Positions 1 to 10,239 are shown, counted from the stretch's first letter. The stretch is 38,473 nucleotides of DNA from Bacteroidota bacterium (GCA_013288015.1 JABDCR010000014.1:11119-49591); one strand, 5' to 3'. Notes: a model not told the origin generated them from the sequence alone. Translations and numbers: made by a program.

Positions 1-1343
1 TCTACTGTGGTTGTTTTACCTGCGCCCGAAGTGCCAATAATGGCTGTTATGTTACCAGGTTGTGCAGTAAGCGAAAGACCTTTTAAAATTTCTCTTTCAG
101 AATTATATGAAAAATGAACATCTTTAAATTCAATAAGCCCTTTTGTAATCTGCAATTCTTTACCAACTTTCTCTTCCGCTTGTACATCAAGCAATTTAAA
201 TGCGCGTGCTATAGATGTAACATTTTGTTGCACATTGGCCCAAATGCTTGCCAGATTATCAATCGGATTGTAAAGCATATCGAGATAGGCAACAAACATA
301 ACTACATCACCGGGTGTTAGTTTATGTTTAAGTGTTAGATAACCACCATAAGCAAGTACCAATGCAGTCGAAACATGCGTAAGAAAAATCTCCCAAAAAG
401 CATATCTGTTTGCGAGCAATGATCTTTTAGTATAATCGGCATAAGCTTTTGTTGCTTGGTAATCTAATCGATGCACTTCGCGCTCTTCGGCTCCGGATAG
501 TTTTACTGTTTTAATGCCGCCCAAGGCATCTTGCATGCGCGCAGATACTTCTTCCCATTTTTCGTAATAGCCCGATAAACTCATTTCTAATTTTTTTGTT
601 GAGCGTATAGCTATTATTAAATAGAAAGGAATTATAGATAGTGATAAAAAAGCAAGTGTTGTGTTTTGCCAAAACATAATAATAATGATACCAACTAGGC
701 TTATTATTTCAGGAAAGATTTCTTTAGAGAAAACATTAATGATTTCTGATACTTGCTCTGATTGGTCAATTTGACTGTGAAGAGCCGCACTGGAACGTTT
801 AGAAAAGAAAGAAAGTGGTAATCTAAGTACATGACGAAAGGTGTTGTGAATGAAATTTTTTTCGATGCTGCTTGATAAACGTACATTCATGTTGTCACTT
901 ATAAGCCAAAGTACAAGACCAATAATGTTTATAATAAACAGCAGAACGACTGCCAACATTAATGTATTAAACGCCTCACTGGCAGTACGCGGGGCTACTT
1001 TATTGTTTTTATGCGGTGCTTTAACGCGTGGTGTAGTTGTAGTGGATTGCTCGGCAGCATCTTGAACGGAAGGGCTTAATTTTTTTTCAAAAAAGCCGGT
1101 TATGGGGTTATCATCTGTTTCGGGATCAATGCCCATTTCTTGCTTTACATCGTTTCGTGCGTCTTGCACAAAAAGTCCGGCAATGTCATTTATGGCTTCA
1201 CGATATATAAGCGGCTGAATAAGTGTTACAGTTGTACTAAGAAGACTTATAATAAAAACACCTAATAAGCCTTTTTTATATGGGCGAATAAGCCGGAAAA
1301 TATTTTGCCAAACATTCTTTTTTATACCGCCTTCTTTTTCCAT
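1..1343 (-). CDS. ABC exporter, permease-ATPase fusion (MsbA-like), 3' part cut by the window edge
   Basis: The reading frame starts at the ATG at 1343 (MEKEGGIKKNVWQ) and stays open to base 1, giving about 447 residues. Hydrophobic segments lie near residues 24-45 and 135-160, with more further on, as expected for the six-helix type-1 exporter fold. The nucleotide-binding domain follows with FKDVHFSYNSE and then Walker A GTSGAGKTT (about 9-35). The signature motif, Walker B and H-loop lie beyond the edge. Such proteins dimerise in the inner membrane and export lipids, peptides or drugs using ATP; the substrate cannot be told. An unusually long polar loop rich in Thr, Pro, Lys and Asn (about 70 residues, near 960-1190) separates the first two membrane helices. 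The gene is divergent from the T9SS gene at 1595. Family assignment is secure; the MsbA comparison is a generic one. Confidence 0.93.
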   Translation of the reverse strand, partial: MEKEGGIKKNVWQNIFRLIRPYKKGLLGVFIISLLSTTVTLIQPLIYREAINDIAGLFVQDARNDVKQEMGIDPETDDNPITGFFEKKLSPSVQDAAEQSTTTTPRVKAPHKNNKVAPRTASEAFNTLMLAVVLLFIINIIGLVLWLISDNMNVRLSSSIEKNFIHNTFRHVLRLPLSFFSKRSSAALHSQIDQSEQVSEIINVFSKEIFPEIISLVGIIIIMFWQNTTLAFLSLSIIPFYLIIAIRSTKKLEMSLSGYYEKWEEVSARMQDALGGIKTVKLSGAEEREVHRLDYQATKAYADYTKRSLLANRYAFWEIFLTHVSTALVLAYGGYLTLKHKLTPGDVVMFVAYLDMLYNPIDNLASIWANVQQNVTSIARAFKLLDVQAEEKVGKELQITKGLIEFKDVHFSYNSEREILKGLSLTAQPGNITAIIGTSGAGKTTTV

Positions 1344-1441
1344 GTTTACTATTTGTTGTGTAAACCTACTTGTTTTATAACTTTAAGATAAACAATAATC
1401 AAGCCACCTTTTTTTGTAATAGGCAATAATAGAGTTTTATT

Positions 1442-1481
1442 ATAGAGTAAACAACCTAATTTTATAAGTTATTTACTCTAT
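1442..1481. repeat. Inverted repeat in the divergent intergenic region
   Basis: The left arm TAGAGTAAACAAC (1443-1455) and right arm GTTATTTACTCTA (1468-1480) are complementary at 12 of 13 positions, and A1442/T1481 extends the pairing. The spacer is 12 nt. No T-run follows and the element lies between two divergent gene starts (1343 and 1595), so it is better read as an operator-like site than a terminator. Its right arm supplies the ACTCTATT of the promoter-like module at 1475-1511. Confidence 0.5.
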
Positions 1482-1511
1482 TTCAAACCTTTGGGTTTGC
1501 TATTAAATTTG
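1475..1511 (+). promoter_or_regulatory. Promoter-like module (ACTCTATT, 21 nt, TAAATTTG) ahead of the 1595 gene
   Basis: TAAATTTG (1504-1511) fits the Bacteroidota -7 consensus TAnnTTTG. Instead of the usual TTG at the -33 position there is ACTCTATT (1475-1482). The same two boxes occur with the same 21-nt spacer before the T9SS gene at 10355. The leader to the ATG would be about 80 nt. Inferred from sequence only. Confidence 0.4.
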
Positions 1512-1594
1512 GCATATTTATTAATTTTCCTAAATTTAGAGTTCACTTATAATTGTTTAGCTAATTAGTAATTTTAAAAAAAACAAAACGGTTG

Positions 1595-4500
1595 ATGAAT
1601 AGAGCTAGTACTAGAAAGAATTTTTTTATTTTTTTATTTTTATTGTCGGGTGTTTTAGCTCATTCACTTGGTGTAACAATTAGCACTTCGCCAATTAATT
1701 GGTCAGCTACTTGGCAACCCTCTAAATTTTTCATAGAAAATAAGGGACAGTTTAAATTGCCAATTTCCAGTACTATAAAATCAAAAATTAACTATGCCTA
1801 TGATGAAGGTACAACCAAAATATATTTTACTCAAAAAGGACTGGTTTACAGTTTTACTGAAAAAAAGAAAAAGAGAGACAGGGAAGAAGAAAGAGAACGT
1901 GCAGAAAGATTTAAAAACGAAAAAGAATTTTTAGAAAAGGAAAGAGAGGAAAAAGCGGTTGAATACAAAACCGATGTGGTTAGCATGGAGTGGGAGGGAG
2001 CTAATCCAAATGTTGAGATAGTTACTGAAAACAAATCAACAGAGTATTTTAGTTATGCTTATAAAGAAAATGGCGAACAAAAGAATGAGAATTATATTTA
2101 TGGCTACAAAAAACTAACGTATAAAAACCTATACCCTAATATAGATGTTGAGTATGTTTTTCATCCAACTGACGGAATAAAATATTCTTTTATCCTTCAT
2201 CCCGGTGCTGATGTTTCTCAAATAAAAATGACCTACTCTAATAGAGTTAAGTTAACCAACAATGGAGAAATTCATATTTCCACCAAATTTGATGATATAA
2301 TTGAGCATGCGCCGCAAAGCTTTTATGCAGATAATAAATCAGCTATTGTTGCATCAAAATTTATAAAAACAGGCAAAACTATTTCGTTTCAATTAGAAGG
2401 ATATGATAAAAATAAAAGTTTAGTAATTGACCCCTGGGTGCAAACCCCAACTATTGCCAACTCAAACTGTGTTTGGGAGTGCGAAAAAGATGGGGCTGGT
2501 AACATATACATTATTGGTGGTGATATGCCTATGAAATTATTAAAATATAATGCCACGGGTACATTACAATGGACTTTTGCAACGGCTTATGATACAGGTT
2601 CAGTTGGTGGAAATAATGGTGATTGGTTAGGAACCTTTGCAACTGATTTGGCCGGTAATTCTTATGTAACCTGTGGTTCAACAGCTGCAATCACTAAGGT
2701 AAATTCGGCAGGAGCACAAGTATATAGTGTTACAGGTGGAAGTACAGATGAATATTGGAACATTGCCTTTAACTGCGACCAAACAAAACTGGTGGTTGGT
2801 GGTACTCGTTTAAATGCTTTTCCTACTGTGCTTGGTTATGGAACCATTTTTGATATTAACACCGCAAATGGAAGTGTTACAAGTACAAAAAATGTTGGTT
2901 ATACAACTGCAGGAGGTTTTGGAATAAATAATCCGGATGAAGTACGTTCTGTAACTTCATCTTACAATGCTCGCTATTATTATTTGACTTTAGATTCTAT
3001 GGGAGCTATCGATCAGAATTTTTCGGCTTGCCCTACCGCAAGTACTTTATTTAAATTAAATCACACGTATGATTTTGGCTATAAGTGTGAAAATTATCGC
3101 CCTAATAATGGTAATGCGGGCATCATGGCTATTAGAGCCAACAGAAATTTTGTTTACACACAAAACGGAAAAACTATACACAAACGCGCATTAGGTTCCG
3201 GTGCTATTCTGGCTACGGCTACTATCCCCGGCGGAATTTCTACGGCTAGTGGCGGACTTAATCAGGCAGGGAATAGTGGAATTGACATTGATAGTTGCGG
3301 CAACGTGTATGTTGGTTCGGGTAACTCAGTTATAAAATACGATGCCAATTTAAATCAACTTTCTTCTACAGCATTACCGTTTGCTGTGTTTGATGTGGCG
3401 GTAAGTTATGGCGGTAATGTGGTTGTTAGTGGTTCAACAGGAACATCAGCTTCTACAGTAAGAACAGGTTATGTTCAATCTATTAACATGTCGGCTTGTA
3501 ACCCTATGACTTTATTTTGTTGCGATGCAACCATTTGTCCGGCAGGCCCATATTGTACCACGGCACCATCAGTCACCTTAACTCCGGTAACTCCGGGAGG
3601 AACATGGAGTGGAGCTGGTGTTAATGCATCGGGTGTTTTTAATCCGGCAACAGCTGGTCCCGGTATACATACTATTATTTACACCCTTGCTTGTGGAAGC
3701 GATTCAATACAAATAAAAGTAAACCCTTGTGCTACTTTAACGGTGTGTCAAAGTGCGGGTAACATAACTGCATCGGGTGGCACACCGGGTTACACTTGGC
3801 AAACAGCAACTACTTATACCGATTGTAGTGGGTGTTTTGGGGGTAATTGTGTACCCGGGTTTTGTAATGGTGTAGTTACAACTTCATTAACTACTATTGC
3901 AACCAACACAACAAGTATAACGGCCCCTGCAACTTACCCATTAATTATTACAGATGCAGTTGGAAATACGTATACAGTAACTTCATTAGCATCAGTGCCT
4001 GCATGTAGTGCATGTACTCCACCAACATTATCAGTTACAGCTACAAACAGTATAACTTGTTTTGGAGCTCATACAGGAGGAGGAACCGTAACGGCAACTC
4101 CTGTGGGAACCTATACATACACTTGGCAACCGGGTGCTCTTAATGGAGCTTCACAAAGTGGGTTAGCAGCAGGAGTTTATACAGTAAGTGTTACTTCAGG
4201 TGTTTGCACAGGTACAATAACGGTAAATATAACACAACCTGCATCAGCATTAAGTGCCAGCATAACAGCTACATCTCCGGCATCATGCGGACAAAATAAT
4301 GGAAGTGTAACAGTAACTCCTGCGGGAGGTACATCAGGTTATACCTATACCTGGACACCAAGCGGAGGAAATGCTACAATAGCAAGTAATTTAGCAGGAG
4401 GAAATTATACGGTAACGGTTAGCGATGCAAACTCATGTACAACAACTGCCACAGCAAGTGTAAGTGCAACATCTACACCAACTTTAACAGTAAATAGCGC

Positions 4501-7303
4501 AACAGTTTGCTCGGGTAACACAGCAACATTAACAGTAAGTGGGGCAACAACGTATAGTTGGTCGCCTGCAACAAATTTAAGTTCTACTACAAGTGCAACT
4601 GTAAATGCTAATCCAACAACCACAACTATTTATACCATTACCGGAACATCGGGTACTTGTTCTTCAATAACTACATCAACAGTTACTGTAAACACAAGCC
4701 CAACTGCTACAGCAACAGGTACGGCATTGGTTTGTATTGGGCAACCAATAAATTTAGGTGTAACAACTACCGCAACCACTTTTGCATGGACTGGTCCAAA
4801 TACATTTACAAGTAACATTCAAAATCCTATTATAAATAATGCTGCTGTAAATAACAGCGGTGTTTATACAGTAACAGTAACTGCTAACGGATGTACGGCA
4901 GTAAGTAGTATAAGTGTAACAGTTACAAACTCTACAAGTGTTACTATTACACCGACTGGTCCGTTTTGTAATGGGGGAGCTGCTGTAACCTTAACTGCAT
5001 CAGTAGCAGGAGGAACATGGAGCGGGACAGGAATAACAAATACTAATACGGGTACATTTAATCCGGCAGTTGCTGGAGTTGGTACATTTACCATAACCTA
5101 CGTTATTGGTGGAAGTTGTGGTTCTTCAGACTCTATAGCTGTTACAGTAAATCCTGGTCCAACAGCTACAGCTACAACAAGCACATCATTAGTTTGCGCG
5201 GGTCAGCTAATTAATTTAGGTGTAAATGCAACAGCAGGTGCAACTTATAGTTGGAGCGGACCTTCAGCTTATACAAGCAACGTTCAAAATCCAACTATTG
5301 CAAGTGCCTCTCTTTCAAATAGCGGCACATATACAGTAACAGTTAGTGCGGGTACTTGTACCGGAGTAGATACGGTTAGTATAACAGTTGTTTCTAATCC
5401 TACCATAACAGTAAACTCCGCAACATTATGTGCAGGTGTTTCAGCTACTTTAACAGCAAATGGTGCAGCTACTTATACATGGATACCTGCAACAGGTTTA
5501 AGCACAACGACCGGAAGTGTTGTTGTTGCAAACCCAACAAGCACTTCTATATATACAGTAACTGGTGGAGTGGGTACTTGCGTTGCTGTACCAGCAACTT
5601 CAACAGTAACAATTAATCCTTTGCCAACCATAACAGTTAATAATGCTTCTATATGTTCTAGCACATCAGTAACAATTACGGTTAACGGTGCTAGTTCTTA
5701 CAGTTGGTCACCGGGTACAGGTTTAAGTTCAACGGTAGGTAGCATGGTAGTAGCTACTCCAAGCACAAGTACAAATTATACGGTTGTAGGAACAGATGTT
5801 AATGGTTGTCAGGGTACAACTACATTAACGGTTCTAAACTCTCCTGCAATTACAACTACAGTTACTTCACATAGTGTTACTTGTCATGGGTTAGGTAACG
5901 GAAGCGCAACTGTTATACCGGGAGGCGGAACAGGAGCATTTACATATTCGTGGTCTCCTATTGGAGGAACTACACCTACTGCTACAAATATTTCTGCCGG
6001 AAATTATACTTGCCTTGTAACTGATGGCATTGGTTGTACAACTTCAGCAACAGTTACCATAACTCAGCCGCAAAATATTACGGTAAATGTAAATAGTGGT
6101 TTGGTGTGTGCCGGACAATCATATTCTTTAACCGCAGTTGTAGCAGGAGGAACATCTCCGTACACGTATAATTGGAATAACGGGGCAAGTACAACCAATC
6201 CATATGTTGTTTCTCTTACTTCAGCAGCGTCATATACGATTATGGTTACTGATGTAAATGGATGTGCTGTAACAGATACTTCAATAGTTTTAGCTGTTCA
6301 TCCACCTTTACAAGTATCAGTTGATGATGCAGGTATATGTGCCGGAAACACAGCCACACTTTCAGCTACAGCTTCAGGTGGAAATGGAGTTTATATTTAT
6401 AATTGGATGCCTGGCGGTTTAAGTGGAAATGTTGTAGCGGTATCTCCCGCAAGTACAACAATTTACACGGTAACCCTAAGTGATGGTTGTACCGCTACCC
6501 CTGCAAACGACACAGGTATGGTAACGGTTACACCACCACCTATTGTTCCTTTGCCTATTCCGGGCTCTGGTTGTGCGCCTATCTGCGTTAATTTTACCAG
6601 CCCTCCAAGTTTGGTAAATTGGTTATGGAATTTTGGTGATAACACAACATCCAATTCTCCAAATCCCAGACATTGTTATTTAACAGCGGGTTCATATACA
6701 ATAAGCCTTTCGTATACAACAAATATTGGTTGTGCAAGCACAGTAACCGAAAACAATTTTGTAACTATTTTCCCGGTTCCTAAAGCAGATTTTACTTTCT
6801 CGCCTAATCCTATAAATATTTTAGACCCTCAGGTATCGTTTTATAATCAGTCGGTAAATTCAACCAGTTGGCAATGGGCTTTTGGTGATGGTGCCTCGTC
6901 AATATTACAAAACCCTACTCATATTTATGGTGCTATTGGCATATATCCTGTAATGCTTGTTGCGCAAAGTCAACGAGGTTGTAGCGATACATTAAAAACG
7001 TCAATAACCATAAATGACATATTTACTTTTTATGCACCAAATGCATTTACGCCAGAAGATAATATAAACCCAAAGTTTTTACCCATAGGCGAGGCTTGGA
7101 ACGATAATACATACAACTTATGGGTGTTTGACCGTTGGGGTAATCAAATTTTTAAAACCCAAGACCCAAACCAGGGGTGGGATGGAAGAGTAAATTCAAA
7201 AGGTAGCGTAGTGCAAGAAGATGTGTTTGTATGGAAAGTTCAATTAAATGATATTTTTGGTAAGCAACATCAATACACAGGCACAGTTACCATAGTGAAA
7301 TAA
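1595..7303 (+). CDS. Giant secreted/surface protein with type-B T9SS (gliding-motility CHU_C) C-terminus
   Basis: The ATG at 1595 is preferred over the in-frame TTG at 1592; it opens a signal peptide (IFLFLLSGVLAHSLG). Residues about 44-277 (FIENKGQF to LVIDPW) match the N-terminal module I know as DUF7948, interrupted at about 88-123 by a run of Glu, Arg and Lys. Residues about 285-645 resemble propeller-type repeats (DGAGNIYIIGG, DSCGNVYVGSG). A long Thr/Ser/Ala-rich series of Ig-like and SprB-like repeats follows (about 650-1640), with the recurring pattern Y-x-W-x-P and regularly spaced Cys. Two PKD domains (WLWNFGDNTTSNSPNPRH, WQWAFGDGASS) precede the C-terminal sorting domain (FYAPNAFTPEDN, VFDRWGNQIF, GWDGR) from about residue 1811. 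The protein is presumably exported by T9SS and attached to or shed from the surface as an adhesin. Ligand unknown. Confidence 0.92.
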   Translation: MNRASTRKNFFIFLFLLSGVLAHSLGVTISTSPINWSATWQPSKFFIENKGQFKLPISSTIKSKINYAYDEGTTKIYFTQKGLVYSFTEKKKKRDREEERERAERFKNEKEFLEKEREEKAVEYKTDVVSMEWEGANPNVEIVTENKSTEYFSYAYKENGEQKNENYIYGYKKLTYKNLYPNIDVEYVFHPTDGIKYSFILHPGADVSQIKMTYSNRVKLTNNGEIHISTKFDDIIEHAPQSFYADNKSAIVASKFIKTGKTISFQLEGYDKNKSLVIDPWVQTPTIANSNCVWECEKDGAGNIYIIGGDMPMKLLKYNATGTLQWTFATAYDTGSVGGNNGDWLGTFATDLAGNSYVTCGSTAAITKVNSAGAQVYSVTGGSTDEYWNIAFNCDQTKLVVGGTRLNAFPTVLGYGTIFDINTANGSVTSTKNVGYTTAGGFGINNPDEVRSVTSSYNARYYYLTLDSMGAIDQNFSACPTASTLFKLNHTYDFGYKCENYRPNNGNAGIMAIRANRNFVYTQNGKTIHKRALGSGAILATATIPGGISTASGGLNQAGNSGIDIDSCGNVYVGSGNSVIKYDANLNQLSSTALPFAVFDVAVSYGGNVVVSGSTGTSASTVRTGYVQSINMSACNPMTLFCCDATICPAGPYCTTAPSVTLTPVTPGGTWSGAGVNASGVFNPATAGPGIHTIIYTLACGSDSIQIKVNPCATLTVCQSAGNITASGGTPGYTWQTATTYTDCSGCFGGNCVPGFCNGVVTTSLTTIATNTTSITAPATYPLIITDAVGNTYTVTSLASVPACSACTPPTLSVTATNSITCFGAHTGGGTVTATPVGTYTYTWQPGALNGASQSGLAAGVYTVSVTSGVCTGTITVNITQPASALSASITATSPASCGQNNGSVTVTPAGGTSGYTYTWTPSGGNATIASNLAGGNYTVTVSDANSCTTTATASVSATSTPTLTVNSATVCSGNTATLTVSGATTYSWSPATNLSSTTSATVNANPTTTTIYTITGTSGTCSSITTSTVTVNTSPTATATGTALVCIGQPINLGVTTTATTFAWTGPNTFTSNIQNPIINNAAVNNSGVYTVTVTANGCTAVSSISVTVTNSTSVTITPTGPFCNGGAAVTLTASVAGGTWSGTGITNTNTGTFNPAVAGVGTFTITYVIGGSCGSSDSIAVTVNPGPTATATTSTSLVCAGQLINLGVNATAGATYSWSGPSAYTSNVQNPTIASASLSNSGTYTVTVSAGTCTGVDTVSITVVSNPTITVNSATLCAGVSATLTANGAATYTWIPATGLSTTTGSVVVANPTSTSIYTVTGGVGTCVAVPATSTVTINPLPTITVNNASICSSTSVTITVNGASSYSWSPGTGLSSTVGSMVVATPSTSTNYTVVGTDVNGCQGTTTLTVLNSPAITTTVTSHSVTCHGLGNGSATVIPGGGTGAFTYSWSPIGGTTPTATNISAGNYTCLVTDGIGCTTSATVTITQPQNITVNVNSGLVCAGQSYSLTAVVAGGTSPYTYNWNNGASTTNPYVVSLTSAASYTIMVTDVNGCAVTDTSIVLAVHPPLQVSVDDAGICAGNTATLSATASGGNGVYIYNWMPGGLSGNVVAVSPASTTIYTVTLSDGCTATPANDTGMVTVTPPPIVPLPIPGSGCAPICVNFTSPPSLVNWLWNFGDNTTSNSPNPRHCYLTAGSYTISLSYTTNIGCASTVTENNFVTIFPVPKADFTFSPNPINILDPQVSFYNQSVNSTSWQWAFGDGASSILQNPTHIYGAIGIYPVMLVAQSQRGCSDTLKTSITINDIFTFYAPNAFTPEDNINPKFLPIGEAWNDNTYNLWVFDRWGNQIFKTQDPNQGWDGRVNSKGSVVQEDVFVWKVQLNDIFGKQHQYTGTVTIVK

Positions 7304-7389
7304 GTCAATTAGAATATATGATTGAAAAGAATAAATAAGAATAACGATATTTATTTTTAAATTTCACTACTGAAAAATAATTTTTAAAT

Positions 7390-9513
7390 ATGATTTGCAA
7401 AAAAATAGTCAGTATAGTTTTTATTTTTTTGTGCGCGTTACCTTTACGTATATATGCTTTTGATTCTCTCGATAGTTTAAAACACTTACTGATTAATGAT
7501 AAGGATGATACAAACAAAGTCGTTCATCTCAATAGTATTTGTAGAGAGTATCTAAATGCAGGCGATTTTAAAAATGCTTTACAGTATGGCAATAGTTCTC
7601 TGGCTTTAGCCAAACAAATAAACTATAAAAAAGGGATAGCCAACTCATCCAATAACATTGGCATTATTAATTTCAATCAACGTAATTACGAAAAAGCACT
7701 TGAGTATTTTTCTGCTTCTTTAAAACTTAGATTAGAATTAGGAAACAAAAACGAAATTGCTACTTCATACAATAACCTTGGGTTGATTTATTGGAATCAA
7801 GGCAATTACAAATTGGCACTTCAAAACCACCTTGCTTCTTTAAAAACGTATGAAGAAATAGGCGATACAAAATTTATTACTAATGCATATAATAATATAG
7901 GTAGCACATATTATAGCCAAGGTAATTATGATAAAGCCTTAGAAAATTATTTTACTGCTTTAAAAATTCAAGAAGAACTGGTAGATAAAAATCAGAAGCC
8001 GGATAAATATTCTATTGCCGCCGCTTGTGATGGCATTGGGGGAGTGTTAACCGCCGAAAAAAAATATAGCGAAGCTTTAGAGTACTATAAAAAAGTATTA
8101 GATGCCGTACAAGCTTTAGATAGAAAAGATAAAATTGTTGTTGCATTAAATAATATCGGCAACACTTTTATGTGTCTTAATAAAGATGATTCGGCACTTC
8201 TTTTTCATAATAAAGCACTTACTATAGCTATGCAAAATGCACATAGTACCGGTGACAGTATTGGTGTAGCAAGTGCATTAAGTGAAATTGGAGCAGTTTA
8301 TAAAAAAATAAAAAAATACGATGAAGCCATGCTGGTTTTACAAAGGTCTTATGTTATTTTAAAAGCATCTAATAACAAAATTTGGATGGGCGAGTTATTG
8401 AGCGATATGGGCGCCATCCTTACCGAACAAAAACAATATACGGCAAGCATTAATTATTTGAAGGATGCCATGAGCTTATTGAAAGAAACAGGAAATAAAA
8501 ATCATATAAAAGATGTTTATTATAACCTTTCTCGTGCTTATGAAGGTGTGAATGATTACAAAAACGCTTTTGAAAATTACACAAAATATACGCTCTATAA
8601 AGATTCTATTTTTAGTACGGATATGGTAGCTAAAACTACTGAAATGCAGGCAAAATACGAAACGGAAAAAAAGGAAAAAGAAATTGCAGATCAAAAAGAA
8701 CAAATTGGCAAACAAAATTTCAGATTATTAACGGTTGTAATTATTTCTATATCGGTAATTATTATTGTGCTTTTAATAAGCTATGTTTTTTATAATCGCT
8801 ATCGTAGCAAACAAAAAACCGAGCTTAATCAAATGCTTTTAGATGAGCAGAAAATGCGCACAAAAGCCATTATAGATGCACAAGAGGAAGATAGAAAACG
8901 TGTTGCTAAAGATTTGCATGATAGTGTTGGCCAACTATTATTTATTTTAAGAATGAATTTAGAGAAGGCAGATAAGTATGCGGAAAAAAAACTGACTTCT
9001 TTAGGCATATCTAATGTTAAAGACTCCATAAAAATGGTGGATGATGCCAATATTGAATTGAGAAATATTGCACTTAAAATGATGCCCCGAACGTTAAATG
9101 AAACAGGAATTAGTGGGGCAATTAATGATTTGTTGGATAAAACATTAAAAAACGCAGGAATAAGATACAATTTTGAATCTTTTCTTAATGGTAAAAATTT
9201 TGAAGAACATATAAAAATTGGCGTTTTTAGAATATTTCAGGAAATTCTTAGTAATATATTAAAACACGCACAAGCAACCGAAATTAATGTTCATTTGCAT
9301 GTAGTAGGAAAACAATTAATTGTTATTATTGAAGATAACGGAATAAAATTTAATTTTGATATACAAACAGCTAAAGCTCATATTCCAAAAACAGGTAACA
9401 CAGGAATGGGATTATTAAATATAGCAATACGTGCTGAAGCATTAAACGGAACTGTTTTATATGAGCCATCGCCAATAAAAGGAACTATAACAACTATTAA
9501 AATACCTATATAG
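7390..9513 (+). CDS. TPR-containing sensor histidine kinase (HisKA_3 / NarL-type partner)
   Basis: The 707-residue protein has a signal peptide (ending LPLRIYA), at least seven TPR-like repeats over about 40-415 (pattern NNLGLIYWNQGNYKLALQN), a short coiled coil, one membrane helix near 449-470, and a cytoplasmic kinase core. The phospho-acceptor is H510 in KDLHDSVGQ, a HisKA_3 H-box. N622 in FRIFQEILSNILKHA is the N-box, and GMGLLNI is the G-box of the ATPase domain. TPRs outside the membrane suggest that it senses a peptide or protein. It phosphorylates the response regulator encoded 5 nt downstream. It sits between two T9SS cargo genes. The signal itself cannot be inferred. Confidence 0.93.
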   Translation: MICKKIVSIVFIFLCALPLRIYAFDSLDSLKHLLINDKDDTNKVVHLNSICREYLNAGDFKNALQYGNSSLALAKQINYKKGIANSSNNIGIINFNQRNYEKALEYFSASLKLRLELGNKNEIATSYNNLGLIYWNQGNYKLALQNHLASLKTYEEIGDTKFITNAYNNIGSTYYSQGNYDKALENYFTALKIQEELVDKNQKPDKYSIAAACDGIGGVLTAEKKYSEALEYYKKVLDAVQALDRKDKIVVALNNIGNTFMCLNKDDSALLFHNKALTIAMQNAHSTGDSIGVASALSEIGAVYKKIKKYDEAMLVLQRSYVILKASNNKIWMGELLSDMGAILTEQKQYTASINYLKDAMSLLKETGNKNHIKDVYYNLSRAYEGVNDYKNAFENYTKYTLYKDSIFSTDMVAKTTEMQAKYETEKKEKEIADQKEQIGKQNFRLLTVVIISISVIIIVLLISYVFYNRYRSKQKTELNQMLLDEQKMRTKAIIDAQEEDRKRVAKDLHDSVGQLLFILRMNLEKADKYAEKKLTSLGISNVKDSIKMVDDANIELRNIALKMMPRTLNETGISGAINDLLDKTLKNAGIRYNFESFLNGKNFEEHIKIGVFRIFQEILSNILKHAQATEINVHLHVVGKQLIVIIEDNGIKFNFDIQTAKAHIPKTGNTGMGLLNIAIRAEALNGTVLYEPSPIKGTITTIKIPI

Positions 9514-9518
9514 TATCT

Positions 9519-10172
9519 ATGCAGAAAATAAAACTCATGATAGTAGATGACCATCAAATTGTAATTGATGGAATTAAATCTTCCTTAGAAGAATTTGGAG
9601 ATATTTTAGTTATTGCCGAAGCACTTAATGGAAAAGAAGCGCTTGATAAACTGGCACGTCAACAGACTGATATTGTATTAATGGATGTTGATATGCCGGT
9701 AATGAATGGCTTTGAAACCACTTGCGAAATAGTGAAACTTTATCCTAAAGTAAAAATTATAACGCTTACCATGTTTAATGAAAAATCATTAATCAATAAA
9801 ATGATAGATGCAGGCGTATCGGGTTACCTCCTTAAATCAGTAGGTAAAGATGAGTTATGTAAGGCAATTAGGCAGGTAGGGGATGGTAAACAATATTTAA
9901 GTGCAGATATTGCTTTATCTATTGCTAAACCTGAATATAAAGACATTCTATCTAAACAAAATACAATTACCCCTATTACTCCCTTATCTACCAGAGAAAT
10001 TGAAATACTCAAATTTATTGCTCAGGGTTTATCTAATACCGAAATAAGCAAAAAACTATTTATTAGTTCGCGTACGGTTGATAACCACCGTACCAATATT
10101 ATGAAGAAATTAGACGTTCATAATATAGCAGGCATTATACGTTATGCTATCCAAAACAACATCATCGAATAG
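9519..10172 (+). CDS. NarL/LuxR-family response regulator
   Basis: The 217-residue protein has a receiver domain with acidic pair D10/D11 (MIVDDHQ), phospho-acceptor D56 (LMDVDMP), T84 and K106 (GYLLKS). A GerE-type helix-turn-helix runs over about 150-215 (LSTREIEILKFIAQGLSNTE, SSRTVDNHRTNIMKKL). All active-site residues are present. The gene starts 5 nt after the kinase stop, so the two form a two-gene operon and a cognate pair. LuxR-type regulators bind short inverted repeats as dimers; the AGAGT/ACTCT half-sites upstream of the flanking T9SS genes are candidates (inference). Confidence 0.95.
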   Translation: MQKIKLMIVDDHQIVIDGIKSSLEEFGDILVIAEALNGKEALDKLARQQTDIVLMDVDMPVMNGFETTCEIVKLYPKVKIITLTMFNEKSLINKMIDAGVSGYLLKSVGKDELCKAIRQVGDGKQYLSADIALSIAKPEYKDILSKQNTITPITPLSTREIEILKFIAQGLSNTEISKKLFISSRTVDNHRTNIMKKLDVHNIAGIIRYAIQNNIIE

Positions 10173-10239
10173 CCATTTTAAGCTACTTTCTTAACCGTTT
10201 ATTAACATAAGGTAATAATCTCATGTAAATGAGTAAATC

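Noticed and set aside
1592-1594. TTG as start of the 1903-codon frame
   Set aside because: The ATG immediately after it gives the same signal peptide and is the more likely start.
4405-5094. Val/Ala-rich ORFs on the minus strand inside the giant T9SS gene
   Set aside because: They are the antisense of Thr/Ser/Ala-rich Ig-like repeats, in which stop codons are rare on the opposite strand. They have no start context and no recognisable protein features.
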